Positions 1 to 5,760 of a DNA stretch of 5,760 nucleotides are shown here, one piece after another; position 1 is the first letter of the stretch; every line of letters begins with the position of its first letter. The translations under genes were made by a program, and so were the position numbers. Below the pieces are notes generated by a model. The model did not search any database, was not told the origin of the DNA, and was given only the letters and a program-made list of their open reading frames with translations. This DNA comes from Planctomycetota bacterium (GTDB lineage Bacteria; Planctomycetota; B15-G4; JADJEK01): assembly GCA_016795255.1 (NCBI GenBank), contig JAEUIB010000513.1, positions 1-5,760 on the forward strand. The letters are read 5' to 3'.

Positions 1-1
1 C

Positions 2-2566
2 GGCAAACACCTCGATGCGGCGACCGTGCTCGCCGAAGTGCTGCGCTACCGCGGGCGTCACGCCGACGCGAAGGCGGTCGCGCAGAAGGTCGTGCGCCAG
101 ATCAACGCGCAGTCGCCGTCCGAACGCACCGGCGCCGAGAGCGACTTGTTCCTCGGTGTCGGCAAGCTCTACGAAGCGATCGGCGCGCTCGACCTCGCTG
201 CCGAGCACCTCGTCCAGGCCGAAGCGTTGCGCAAGAGCGAGAAGCGCTCGACGGCGGACGTGCTCGTCGCGCTCGGCGACGCGTATCGCCAGGCCCGATC
301 GATGTCGGGCGACCAGCCGCGCGCGTTCTCGACGTATCGCGACGCGCTCGAGCAGAACCCGGCGCTGGTGAGCGCGAAGCTCGGTCGCATCCGCACGCAC
401 TTCTACGTGCAGGACACGAGCGACGCCGAACGCGAGATCGCCGAGGCGTTGGCGATCAAGCCGAACGACGCCGAAGCGCTGACGCTGAAAGCGCGACTGA
501 GGACGATCGACGGTCGGTACAGCGAAGCGTTGTCGATCCTCGACGGCGTGCTGGCGATGAATCCGAACGCGAAGGAGGCGCTCGCCGAGCGCGCCGCCGC
601 GCTGCATCTGCTGCGCCGCACCGACGAGCGCGAAGCGATGGTCGCGCGCGCGCTCGCGATCGACCCGACGTACGGCGAAGCGCTGCGGACGATCGGCGAC
701 GCGATCTCGAGCCATTACCGATTCGCCGAAGCGATCCCGTTCCACCGCCGCGCGCTCGAGGTCGACGATCGCGACGCGATGACGTGGATCTCGCTCGGCC
801 GCGACCTGTGCTTCGTCGGCCAGGAGACCGAGGGAGCGAAGGCCCTCGAGCGCTCGAAGGAAGTCGAGGACGATCCGTCGACGCCCGCCGTCGATTGGCT
901 GCCGCACCCGTGGCGCGCGAACATGCTGACCGTGCTGGCGCGGATGGACAAGGAGTACGTCGACGGCGGGGACCAGGCGATCCGCTTCCGCATCCACACG
1001 CACGAGAACCCGATCATGGAGCCGAGGCTCCGCGCGGCGTTCGACGCGGACGGCGTCGTGCTGCGCGAGCGCTACGGCTGGAGCCCCGACCCGAACCTGC
1101 TGGTCGAGAACATGGCGTCGCACACGGACTTCTCCGTGCGCACCGTCGGCTTCGCCGGTCTCGGCGCCGTCGGCGCGTGCTTCGGTCCGCTCGTGACGCT
1201 GCTGTCGGCGCGCGCCGAGGGCTTCCGCGGATCGTTCTGCTGGCGGCGGACCGCGCTCCACGAACTCGCGCACGTCTACACGCTCGGTCGGTCGAACGGG
1301 CGCGTGCCGCGCTGGCTGACCGAAGGCTGCTCGGTCTACGAGGAGTTCCGCGCGCAACCGCAGTGGTACCGCGACCAGGAGCTCGATCTGATCAACGCGT
1401 TCGCGAACGGCACGGTCATCCCGCTGGCCGAGTTCAACGCGGCGTTCCGCTCGCCGCGCGTGATGTTCGCGTACTTCCAAGGCGGGCTGTGGGTGGAGTT
1501 CGCCGTCGAGCGCTACGGCTTCGATTCGATCCTGCGGATGCTCGATGCGTACGCGGAGGATCTGGAGACCCCGCAGGTCATCGATCGCGTGTTCGGCAAG
1601 TCGATGGCGGAACTCGACGTCGAGTTCCACGCGTTCGTGCTCGAGACGCGGTTGAAAGGGCTGAAGGTCCAACCGACGTACGACGAGGACATGCGCCGCA
1701 CGCTGCTCGCGCAGCTCCGCAAGAAGCCCGACGACGTCGGGACGCTCGTCGACGCGGCGTGGGCGTGCTACCAGGGCGGCCGAGCGGTCGACGCCGACGT
1801 GCATCTGTCGAAGGCGCTGAAGAAGGAGCCGACGAACGCCGGCGCGCTGCGGCTCGCGGCGCGGCGTGCGCTCGACCGCGGCCGCAAGGACCTCGCGCGG
1901 GAGAACCTCGAGGCCGCGTTCAAGAACGGCGGCGAGGAGTTCACGGCCGCGATGCAGCTCGCGGAGCTGCGCGGCGCCGCGAAGGACTTCGAAGGAGCGC
2001 GGCAAGCGTTGCGGATCGCGATCGCGTGCTTCCCGCCGGCGATCGGCCCCGGCAGTCCGTACCTCGCGCTGCACGAATCGCTGATGAGCGAGCAGAAGAC
2101 CGACGAAGCGATGCGGGAACTCGAGCGCTACGTCGCGCTCGACGAGACCGCCGTTCCGCAGCGCCTCGCGCTCGCGCGCTGGCACGAAAGCGAGTCACGT
2201 TTCGACGCCGCGCTGCGATTGTTGAGCGAAGTCGAGAACGTGGAACCGTTCAGTCGCGAGGCGTATTCGATGCAAGCGCGCGTCTTGCAGCAGTCGAATC
2301 GACCCGCGGATGCGATCGCCGCATGGCGCTCCGCGCTGCTGGTTGACCCTCGCTTGGAGCGTGGATACTCTCCGCCGCCGGCCGAGGAGACAGCGGCCGC
2401 GGAAAGACGGGAACGAGAGGAGCGCGCGGAAATCCTGGTGTCGATCGCCGAGCTCGAGCTCGACGTCGGAGATCGCACCGCCGCGCGTCGAGACCTCCAA
2501 GAGGCCGTGCGCCTCGTTCCTGGATTCCCGCGCGCTGTCGAACTTCTGGAGCAGGTTGGCTCCTGA
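2..2566 (+). CDS. TPR protein with internal gluzincin (peptidase MA-like) domain, 5' partial
   Basis: The frame is open to the left edge and already reads as TPR helix there, so the start lies outside the window; the GTG at 26 is internal. Residues here count from that GTG. Residues 1-275 are TPR units with the usual A/L/Y spacing and closing 'DP' or 'NP' turns. Residues about 340-545 form a peptidase MA-like metallohydrolase domain: HELAH at 412-416 supplies two zinc-ligand histidines and the catalytic glutamate, and WLTEG with Glu433 fits the third ligand of a gluzincin. The preceding SVRT...GLGAVGACFG segment is typical of TPR-linked members. Residues 552-846 form a second TPR array with a charged E/R-rich insert near 790-805. 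The active-site residues are intact, so activity is plausible, but the substrate is unknown. Any signal peptide would be out of view. Codon choice relaxes in the last 230 bases. The next gene starts 33 bases downstream on the same strand. The domain call is firm and the function is open. Confidence 0.9.
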   Translation, partial: GKHLDAATVLAEVLRYRGRHADAKAVAQKVVRQINAQSPSERTGAESDLFLGVGKLYEAIGALDLAAEHLVQAEALRKSEKRSTADVLVALGDAYRQARSMSGDQPRAFSTYRDALEQNPALVSAKLGRIRTHFYVQDTSDAEREIAEALAIKPNDAEALTLKARLRTIDGRYSEALSILDGVLAMNPNAKEALAERAAALHLLRRTDEREAMVARALAIDPTYGEALRTIGDAISSHYRFAEAIPFHRRALEVDDRDAMTWISLGRDLCFVGQETEGAKALERSKEVEDDPSTPAVDWLPHPWRANMLTVLARMDKEYVDGGDQAIRFRIHTHENPIMEPRLRAAFDADGVVLRERYGWSPDPNLLVENMASHTDFSVRTVGFAGLGAVGACFGPLVTLLSARAEGFRGSFCWRRTALHELAHVYTLGRSNGRVPRWLTEGCSVYEEFRAQPQWYRDQELDLINAFANGTVIPLAEFNAAFRSPRVMFAYFQGGLWVEFAVERYGFDSILRMLDAYAEDLETPQVIDRVFGKSMAELDVEFHAFVLETRLKGLKVQPTYDEDMRRTLLAQLRKKPDDVGTLVDAAWACYQGGRAVDADVHLSKALKKEPTNAGALRLAARRALDRGRKDLARENLEAAFKNGGEEFTAAMQLAELRGAAKDFEGARQALRIAIACFPPAIGPGSPYLALHESLMSEQKTDEAMRELERYVALDETAVPQRLALARWHESESRFDAALRLLSEVENVEPFSREAYSMQARVLQQSNRPADAIAAWRSALLVDPRLERGYSPPPAEETAAAERREREERAEILVSIAELELDVGDRTAARRDLQEAVRLVPGFPRAVELLEQVGS

Positions 2567-2599
2567 AGACGTCGGCACCACCGGAGTTCCACACCACGC

Positions 2600-3934
2600 A
2601 TGAACGTCCTCGCCAAGGACCTCTGGGTCGAGGTGCGTGATCAGCTGCGCGTGGAGCGCGGCCCGGCCCCCGTCGATCTGTGGCTGAAGAACACGCGCCC
2701 GGTCGATTTCGCGCGGGGCGTCTTCACGCTCGCGGTTCCGACGCGCGTCGTGAAGGACTGGCTCGAGCATCGCTACCGCGACGACATCGAAGGCATCTTC
2801 CAGCGACTGACCGGCAGTCCGGTGAAGGTCCAGCTGAAGGTCGACGCCGGCTTGCCGTTGCTCGCGGCGGCGACCGACGGTGGCGGCGAACTCGCGTACG
2901 ACAAGACGATGCAGGTCGACTCCGAGTCCGACTTCGTCGTCGTGCCGGAGAATCGGCTGGCGTCGGCGGCGGTCGCGCGCGTGCTGAAGGACGTCTCGAC
3001 CGGCAACCCGGTCGTGATCTACGGCGGGGCGGGCACCGGCAAGTCGGCCCTCGTCCAGCACCACCTGAAGCGATCGATCGACGACTCGATGGCGGTGCGG
3101 ACCAGCGTGTCGATCACCGCCGAGGCGTTCTCCCAAGGCTTGATCCGCGCGATCCGCGAGAACGACGTCACCGCGTTCCGCGGCCGCATGCTGGCCGCCG
3201 ACGCGTTCGTGCTGGAAGAAGCGCATCGCCTGCGCGGCAAGACGCGCACGCAGCGCGAAGTGCTGTCGGTCCTGCGCTACTACCTCGAGCGCGGTCGGCC
3301 GGTGATCCTGACGAGCCGTCATCCGCCGAACGCGATCTTCCTGCTCGACGAGGCGCTGCGGTCGTACTTCCTGTCCGGCGTGCTGCTGCGGATCGCCGAC
3401 TACGGTCCGGCGTCGCGCGTGCGCGTGCTCGAAGAACGGGCGAAGCGCTTCGCGCGGCCGGTGCCGCTGGTGACGATCGAGCGCGTCGTCGAACGGATCC
3501 CCGGTTCGCTCGACCGCCAGGTCCGGTTCCTCGAGAAGATCGCCGCGTACGCGGCGCTCGCGGAACGCGAGCCGACCCCGGAGTTCGTCGCCGAGCGCTT
3601 CCCCGAACTCGCGGGGCGCGGCGACAAGGAATGCGATCTGCCGCGCGTGATCCAGTGGGTGGCCGAGCGCTTCGGCTCGACGCCGCAGGACATCGCGTCG
3701 GCGCGCAAAGTCCGCAGCTGCGTCGTCGCGCGCCACCTCGTGATCTACGTCGCGACCGAAGTGTTCGGTCTGTCGGCCCGCCGCGTCGCGCGGCACCTCG
3801 GCGGCCTGTCGCCGTCGACGACCGCGTACGCGCGCCGCAAGATCGAACAACTGCGCCGCGACGACGCGTTGTTCGACGCGCGCGTGCGGCGCCTGCTCGA
3901 CGATCTCAACGCCGGCCAGAAGATGTTGTTCTGA
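2600..3934 (+). CDS. Divergent DnaA-family AAA+ protein with a C-terminal clamp-binding-like tail
   Basis: 444 aa, close to normal DnaA length, with all DnaA domains in order. Domain I (about 1-82) has the typical LAVPTRVVKDWLEHRYRDDI stretch, and a short linker follows. The AAA+ module opens with the DnaA-type FVVVPENRLA (112-121), then Walker A GGAGTGKS (142-149). Domain IV (about 345-435) ends in a helix-turn-helix with RKIEQL as in DnaA. Several key positions differ from classical DnaA: Walker B is EE (206-207) rather than DD; sensor I is LTSRHPP with Arg240 for the Asp; the arginine finger of the SRF motif is Tyr256; the box VII arginine is Ala252; and the GGRDHTT signature is GGLSPSTT (401-408). 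The last five residues are QKMLF. The ATG at 2600 fits because domain I starts at once; a weak GGAG lies at 2583-2586. No dnaN is adjacent. Family membership is firm. Whether this is the main initiator or a paralogue with a regulatory role cannot be told here, so no symbol is given. Confidence 0.9.
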   Translation: MNVLAKDLWVEVRDQLRVERGPAPVDLWLKNTRPVDFARGVFTLAVPTRVVKDWLEHRYRDDIEGIFQRLTGSPVKVQLKVDAGLPLLAAATDGGGELAYDKTMQVDSESDFVVVPENRLASAAVARVLKDVSTGNPVVIYGGAGTGKSALVQHHLKRSIDDSMAVRTSVSITAEAFSQGLIRAIRENDVTAFRGRMLAADAFVLEEAHRLRGKTRTQREVLSVLRYYLERGRPVILTSRHPPNAIFLLDEALRSYFLSGVLLRIADYGPASRVRVLEERAKRFARPVPLVTIERVVERIPGSLDRQVRFLEKIAAYAALAEREPTPEFVAERFPELAGRGDKECDLPRVIQWVAERFGSTPQDIASARKVRSCVVARHLVIYVATEVFGLSARRVARHLGGLSPSTTAYARRKIEQLRRDDALFDARVRRLLDDLNAGQKMLF

Positions 3935-3980
3935 CGACGCACGTCGTACGGAGCGCACGAGGCCGGCACGAAACCCCAGC

Positions 3981-3987
3981 GAGAGAG
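3981..3987 (+). promoter_or_regulatory. Ribosome binding site of tmk
   Basis: A purine run, GAGAGAG, ends five bases before the ATG at 3993. It matches part of the Shine-Dalgarno complement and supports that start. The 58-base gap after the dnaA-like stop shows no clear promoter, which agrees with read-through from the upstream gene. Confidence 0.5.
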
Positions 3988-3992
3988 CACCC

Positions 3993-4613
3993 ATGTTCAT
4001 CGTGATCGAAGGCATCGACGGTTGCGGCAAGTCGACCCAGGCGAAGATGTTGGTCGAGGCGCTTCGGTCGTCGAAGGCCACCGCGAAGGCCGAAGTTCTG
4101 CATCTGCATGAGCCCGGCGGCACGCGCCTCGGCGAAGCGATGCGCGAACTGCTGCTGCGCACCGAACCCAAGATCGAGATCTCGGCGCACGCGGAGGCCG
4201 TGCTCTACAACGCGGCGCGAGCGCAACTCGTCGACGAAGTGCTGCGGCCTGCGCTGGACGCCGGCAAGCACGTCGTCTGCGAGAGGTACTTCTATTCGAC
4301 GATCGCGTACCAGGGGTACGGCCTGCAGCAGGACACCGGTGCACTGCATGGCTTGTGCGCGTACGCGACGGGGCGGCTGAAGCCCGACCGCGTCGTGCTG
4401 CTCGATCTGCCCGCGGCGCAATCGTTCGAGCGCATGAAGCGCGGCAAGGACCGCATCGAGTCGCGCGGCCACGAGTACCTCGAGCACGTGCGGCAGGGCT
4501 ACCTGCTGCTGAAGAGCCGTGAGCCCGAGCGTTTCCGCGTCGTGTCCGCGCTGGGCACGCCGGTCGAGGTCCATCGCCGCATCGTCGAGTCGCTCGCGGA
4601 TGTTCTTTCATGA
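3993..4613 (+). CDS. tmk: Thymidylate kinase (dTMP kinase)
   Basis: 206 aa, normal for bacterial dTMP kinase, a cytoplasmic enzyme that makes dTDP from dTMP and ATP on the way to dTTP. The P-loop GIDGCGKST is at residues 7-15, so the ATG at 3993 is the right start. HEPGGTRLGEAMRELL (39-54) is the conserved substrate-side segment. ERYFYSTIAYQG (97-108) corresponds to the DRYxxSxxAYQG signature, with Glu97 for the usual Asp. DRVVLLDLP (132-140) is the strand before the lid. RGKDRIESRG (150-159) is a lid rich in Arg, followed by the usual VRQGYLLL helix. The 3' end overlaps holB by 14 bases; tmk next to holB is a common bacterial pairing, and both serve DNA synthesis. The D-to-E change is conservative and I expect an active enzyme. 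Confidence in the assignment is high. Confidence 0.96.
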   Translation: MFIVIEGIDGCGKSTQAKMLVEALRSSKATAKAEVLHLHEPGGTRLGEAMRELLLRTEPKIEISAHAEAVLYNAARAQLVDEVLRPALDAGKHVVCERYFYSTIAYQGYGLQQDTGALHGLCAYATGRLKPDRVVLLDLPAAQSFERMKRGKDRIESRGHEYLEHVRQGYLLLKSREPERFRVVSALGTPVEVHRRIVESLADVLS

Positions 4614-5625
4614 CGTCCTCGGGCACGCGGAGCCGATCGCGCGCCTGAAAGAAGCGCTCCACGGCGGTCGACTGCACCACGCGTTGCTGTTCTCCGGCAA
4701 GCGAGGCGTCGGCAAGCGCACGGTCGCCGAAGCGCTGGCGGCGGCGATCCTGTGCCAGAAGCGCGGTGACGAAGCCTGCGGCGACTGCGAGGCATGCACG
4801 CAGTCCGCGGCCGGAACGCATCCGGACTTCGAGCGCCTGAAGCGCGAGGTCGGCAAGCGCGACGTCGGGATCGGGCAGGTGCGCGGACTGCTCGACTTCC
4901 TGCATCGCAAGACGCACGCCGGAGGCGCCCGAGTCGCGCTGATCGACGAGAGCGAGCGACTGACGAACGAAGCGCAGAACGCGTTCCTGAAGACGCTCGA
5001 AGAGCCGCCGGCGAACACGCACCTGATCCTCGTCACCGGCGTCATCGACCGCCTGCTGCCGACGATCCGCTCGCGCTGCGCGGTGTTCCGTTTCGGCCGG
5101 CTCGACGAAGCCGACGTCCGGGCCTTCGCCGCGCGCCGCGGACTCGATGCGGACGCGCCGCTCGCTCTCGCGCTCGGCAGTCCGGGGCAAGCCGAGCGTC
5201 TGTGTTCGAAGGAAGTCCGCGCCGTCCGCGACGCGGTCGACGAGTTCGTCCGCTTCGACGTCCCGCCGGTGCTGGCCGCGCGACGGATCGTCGATGCCGC
5301 GACGGTCGCGGAGGACGCCGACGACGACGAAGCTGGCGACGAACGCGAGAAACAGCGCGATGCGCTCGCGATCGCGTTGCGTCAATTGTCGTTCGTATTG
5401 CGCGACGCGCTCGTGCTCGCCGACGGCGGCGCACGCGAGGCGCTGCTGAACGACCGACTCGCCGACGTGCTCGATCGCGGTCGTGGGGGCTTCGACGGCG
5501 GTCGGCTCGAAGACGCGATCGACGGATGCGATCTCGCGATCATGGACTTGCAGCGCAACGCCGATCCCGCGCTCGTGCTGGTCGGCGTCTGCGCCGAAGC
5601 GCGCAAGGGCCTCGGGCGAAGCTGA
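4600..5625 (+). CDS. holB: DNA polymerase III delta' (clamp-loader) subunit
   Basis: 341 aa from the ATG at 4600, which lies inside the end of tmk in another frame. The family's usual start, MFFHDVLGHAEPIARLKEAL, begins exactly there, so earlier in-frame starts within tmk are rejected. In the clamp loader, delta' helps open the beta sliding clamp and place it on primed DNA. The order of motifs is typical of DnaX/delta' proteins: P-loop-like GKRGVGKRT (33-41), four cysteines at 52, 60, 63 and 66 that fit the zinc module, GTHPDF (72-77), Walker-B-like VALIDESERL (112-121), NAFLKTLEEPP (128-136 region), sensor I LVTG, and IRSRC (156-160) with the SRC arginine. GSPGQAERL (193-201) and the C-terminal helices form the collar, after an acidic linker at about 238-251. 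The P-loop has Arg40 where Ser/Thr is needed, so ATP hydrolysis is doubtful, as for E. coli delta'. No clear Shine-Dalgarno is seen, so translation is probably coupled to tmk. Confidence 0.93.
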   Translation: MFFHDVLGHAEPIARLKEALHGGRLHHALLFSGKRGVGKRTVAEALAAAILCQKRGDEACGDCEACTQSAAGTHPDFERLKREVGKRDVGIGQVRGLLDFLHRKTHAGGARVALIDESERLTNEAQNAFLKTLEEPPANTHLILVTGVIDRLLPTIRSRCAVFRFGRLDEADVRAFAARRGLDADAPLALALGSPGQAERLCSKEVRAVRDAVDEFVRFDVPPVLAARRIVDAATVAEDADDDEAGDEREKQRDALAIALRQLSFVLRDALVLADGGAREALLNDRLADVLDRGRGGFDGGRLEDAIDGCDLAIMDLQRNADPALVLVGVCAEARKGLGRS

Positions 5626-5636
5626 GCGAGAACCGT

Positions 5637-5653
5637 AGTCCATTGGATGGACT
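5637..5653 (+). terminator. Small hairpin 11 bases after the holB stop, possible transcription end
   Basis: AGTCCAT-TGG-ATGGACT is a perfect 7-bp inverted repeat with a three-base loop. Its place just after the last gene of the run fits an end-of-operon hairpin. No T-run follows, so it is not a classical intrinsic terminator. It could instead protect the 3' end of the mRNA or be chance. Confidence 0.3.
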
Positions 5654-5680
5654 CGAGTTCGCCGCCTTGAAACCTGGCCC

Positions 5681-5695
5681 TCGGTCGCCGACCGA
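5681..5695. repeat. Inverted repeat, 7-base arms around one base
   Basis: TCGGTCG-C-CGACCGA is a near-perfect palindrome about 17 bases upstream of the candidate sigma-28-type -35 element. The position would suit an operator or activator site, but GC-rich DNA makes such palindromes often and there is only one copy. Confidence 0.25.
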
Positions 5696-5711
5696 AGCGA
5701 TCGCCGCCGGC

Positions 5712-5739
5712 TCAAGTGCCGGACCCCGCTCGACGATAG
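5712..5739 (+). promoter_or_regulatory. Candidate sigma-28 (FliA)-type promoter
   Basis: TCAAGT at 5712-5717 and GACGATAG at 5732-5739 resemble the flagellar sigma-28 consensus TAAA-N15-GCCGATAA, with a 16-base gap counted from TCAA. The -35-like element sits in the loop of a small inverted repeat, CCGGC...GCCGG (5707-5711 and 5718-5722). Initiation would fall near the window edge, so the controlled gene would lie outside to the right. The match is by eye and the spacing is one base long. Confidence 0.35.
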
Positions 5740-5760
5740 ACACGGTGCGGAGCGTGCCGC

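Larger units (their letters stand above)
5626..5760. other. Gap after holB, no supported gene, with a candidate promoter at its right end
   Basis: The codon bias of the neighbours stops here and AT-richer triplets appear. Two of the three + frames close quickly. The third stays open to the window edge but has poor codon use, with ATA, TCA, AGT and CCT within 40 codons, and no convincing start, so I do not call it. The stretch holds two inverted repeats and a sigma-28-like motif, listed separately. Confidence 0.55.

Noticed and set aside
784..2346. 520-codon + strand frame inside the TPR gene
   Set aside because: It is out of frame with a clear TPR and peptidase domain, and its translation is mostly Arg, Ala, Gly and Pro.
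2585..2593. AGTTCCACA just before the dnaA-like start, with the TCCACA half of a DnaA box
   Set aside because: It matches only 6 of 9 positions of TTATCCACA and is a single copy. It would be worth revisiting only if the same bases are conserved before orthologous genes.
3934..3947. ACGAC-GCAC-GTCGT hairpin overlapping the dnaA-like stop
   Set aside because: The stem is five bases with no T-run. Such short repeats are common in DNA this rich in CG, and tmk follows closely, so a terminator is unlikely.
2195..4171. Very long open frame on the - strand across the TPR gene's end, the dnaA-like gene and the start of tmk
   Set aside because: It spans three recognisable genes on the + strand, including the gaps between them. 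The product is a run of Arg, Asp, His and Val with no domain, as expected for the mirror of GC-biased codons.
4519..4599. Upstream in-frame extension of holB inside tmk
   Set aside because: The extra residues are Ser/Arg-rich and unlike the family, and the delta' fold begins right at the ATG at 4600.
3997..5715. Long - strand open frame opposite tmk and holB
   Set aside because: The product is Arg/Ala-rich and low in complexity, while the + strand shows complete tmk and holB motifs. It is a composition artefact.

Overview
The window is very GC-rich and packed with genes, all on the + strand. It looks like the chromosome of a high-GC Gram-negative-type bacterium. The TPR/gluzincin protein at the left resembles proteins I associate with Planctomycetota and Myxococcota, but the sequence does not fix the phylum. 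No rRNA, tRNA, CRISPR array, insertion sequence or transposase is visible.

Layout: (1) From position 2 to 2566 runs the 3' part of a large TPR protein with a zinc-metallopeptidase-like (HELAH...EG) domain between two TPR arrays; its true start lies left of the window. (2) From 2600 to 3934 is a DnaA-family protein with all the DnaA domains but unusual residues at almost every ATP-sensing and DNA-reading position. It ends in a peptide that looks like a sliding-clamp-binding motif. (3) From 3993 to 4613 is thymidylate kinase (tmk). (4) From 4600 to 5625 is a DNA polymerase III delta'-type clamp-loader subunit (holB), overlapping tmk by 14 bases. (5) From 5626 to 5760 there is no gene I can support. 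This stretch holds two small inverted repeats and a candidate sigma-28-type promoter pointing out of the window.

The short gaps (33 and 58 bases) and the 14-base overlap suggest one transcription unit. The last three genes form a replication cluster: dTTP supply (tmk), clamp loading (holB) and a DnaA-like AAA+ protein. The DnaA-like protein is the main point of interest. It lacks the arginine finger, the sensor I aspartate and the usual DnaA-box-reading residues, yet keeps domain I and a good Walker A motif and ends in Q-K-M-L-F. I infer that it is not, or not only, a classical initiator. It may be a clamp-linked regulator with an Hda-like role reached by another route, or a lineage-specific initiator that reads a different site. 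The sequence alone cannot decide between these.
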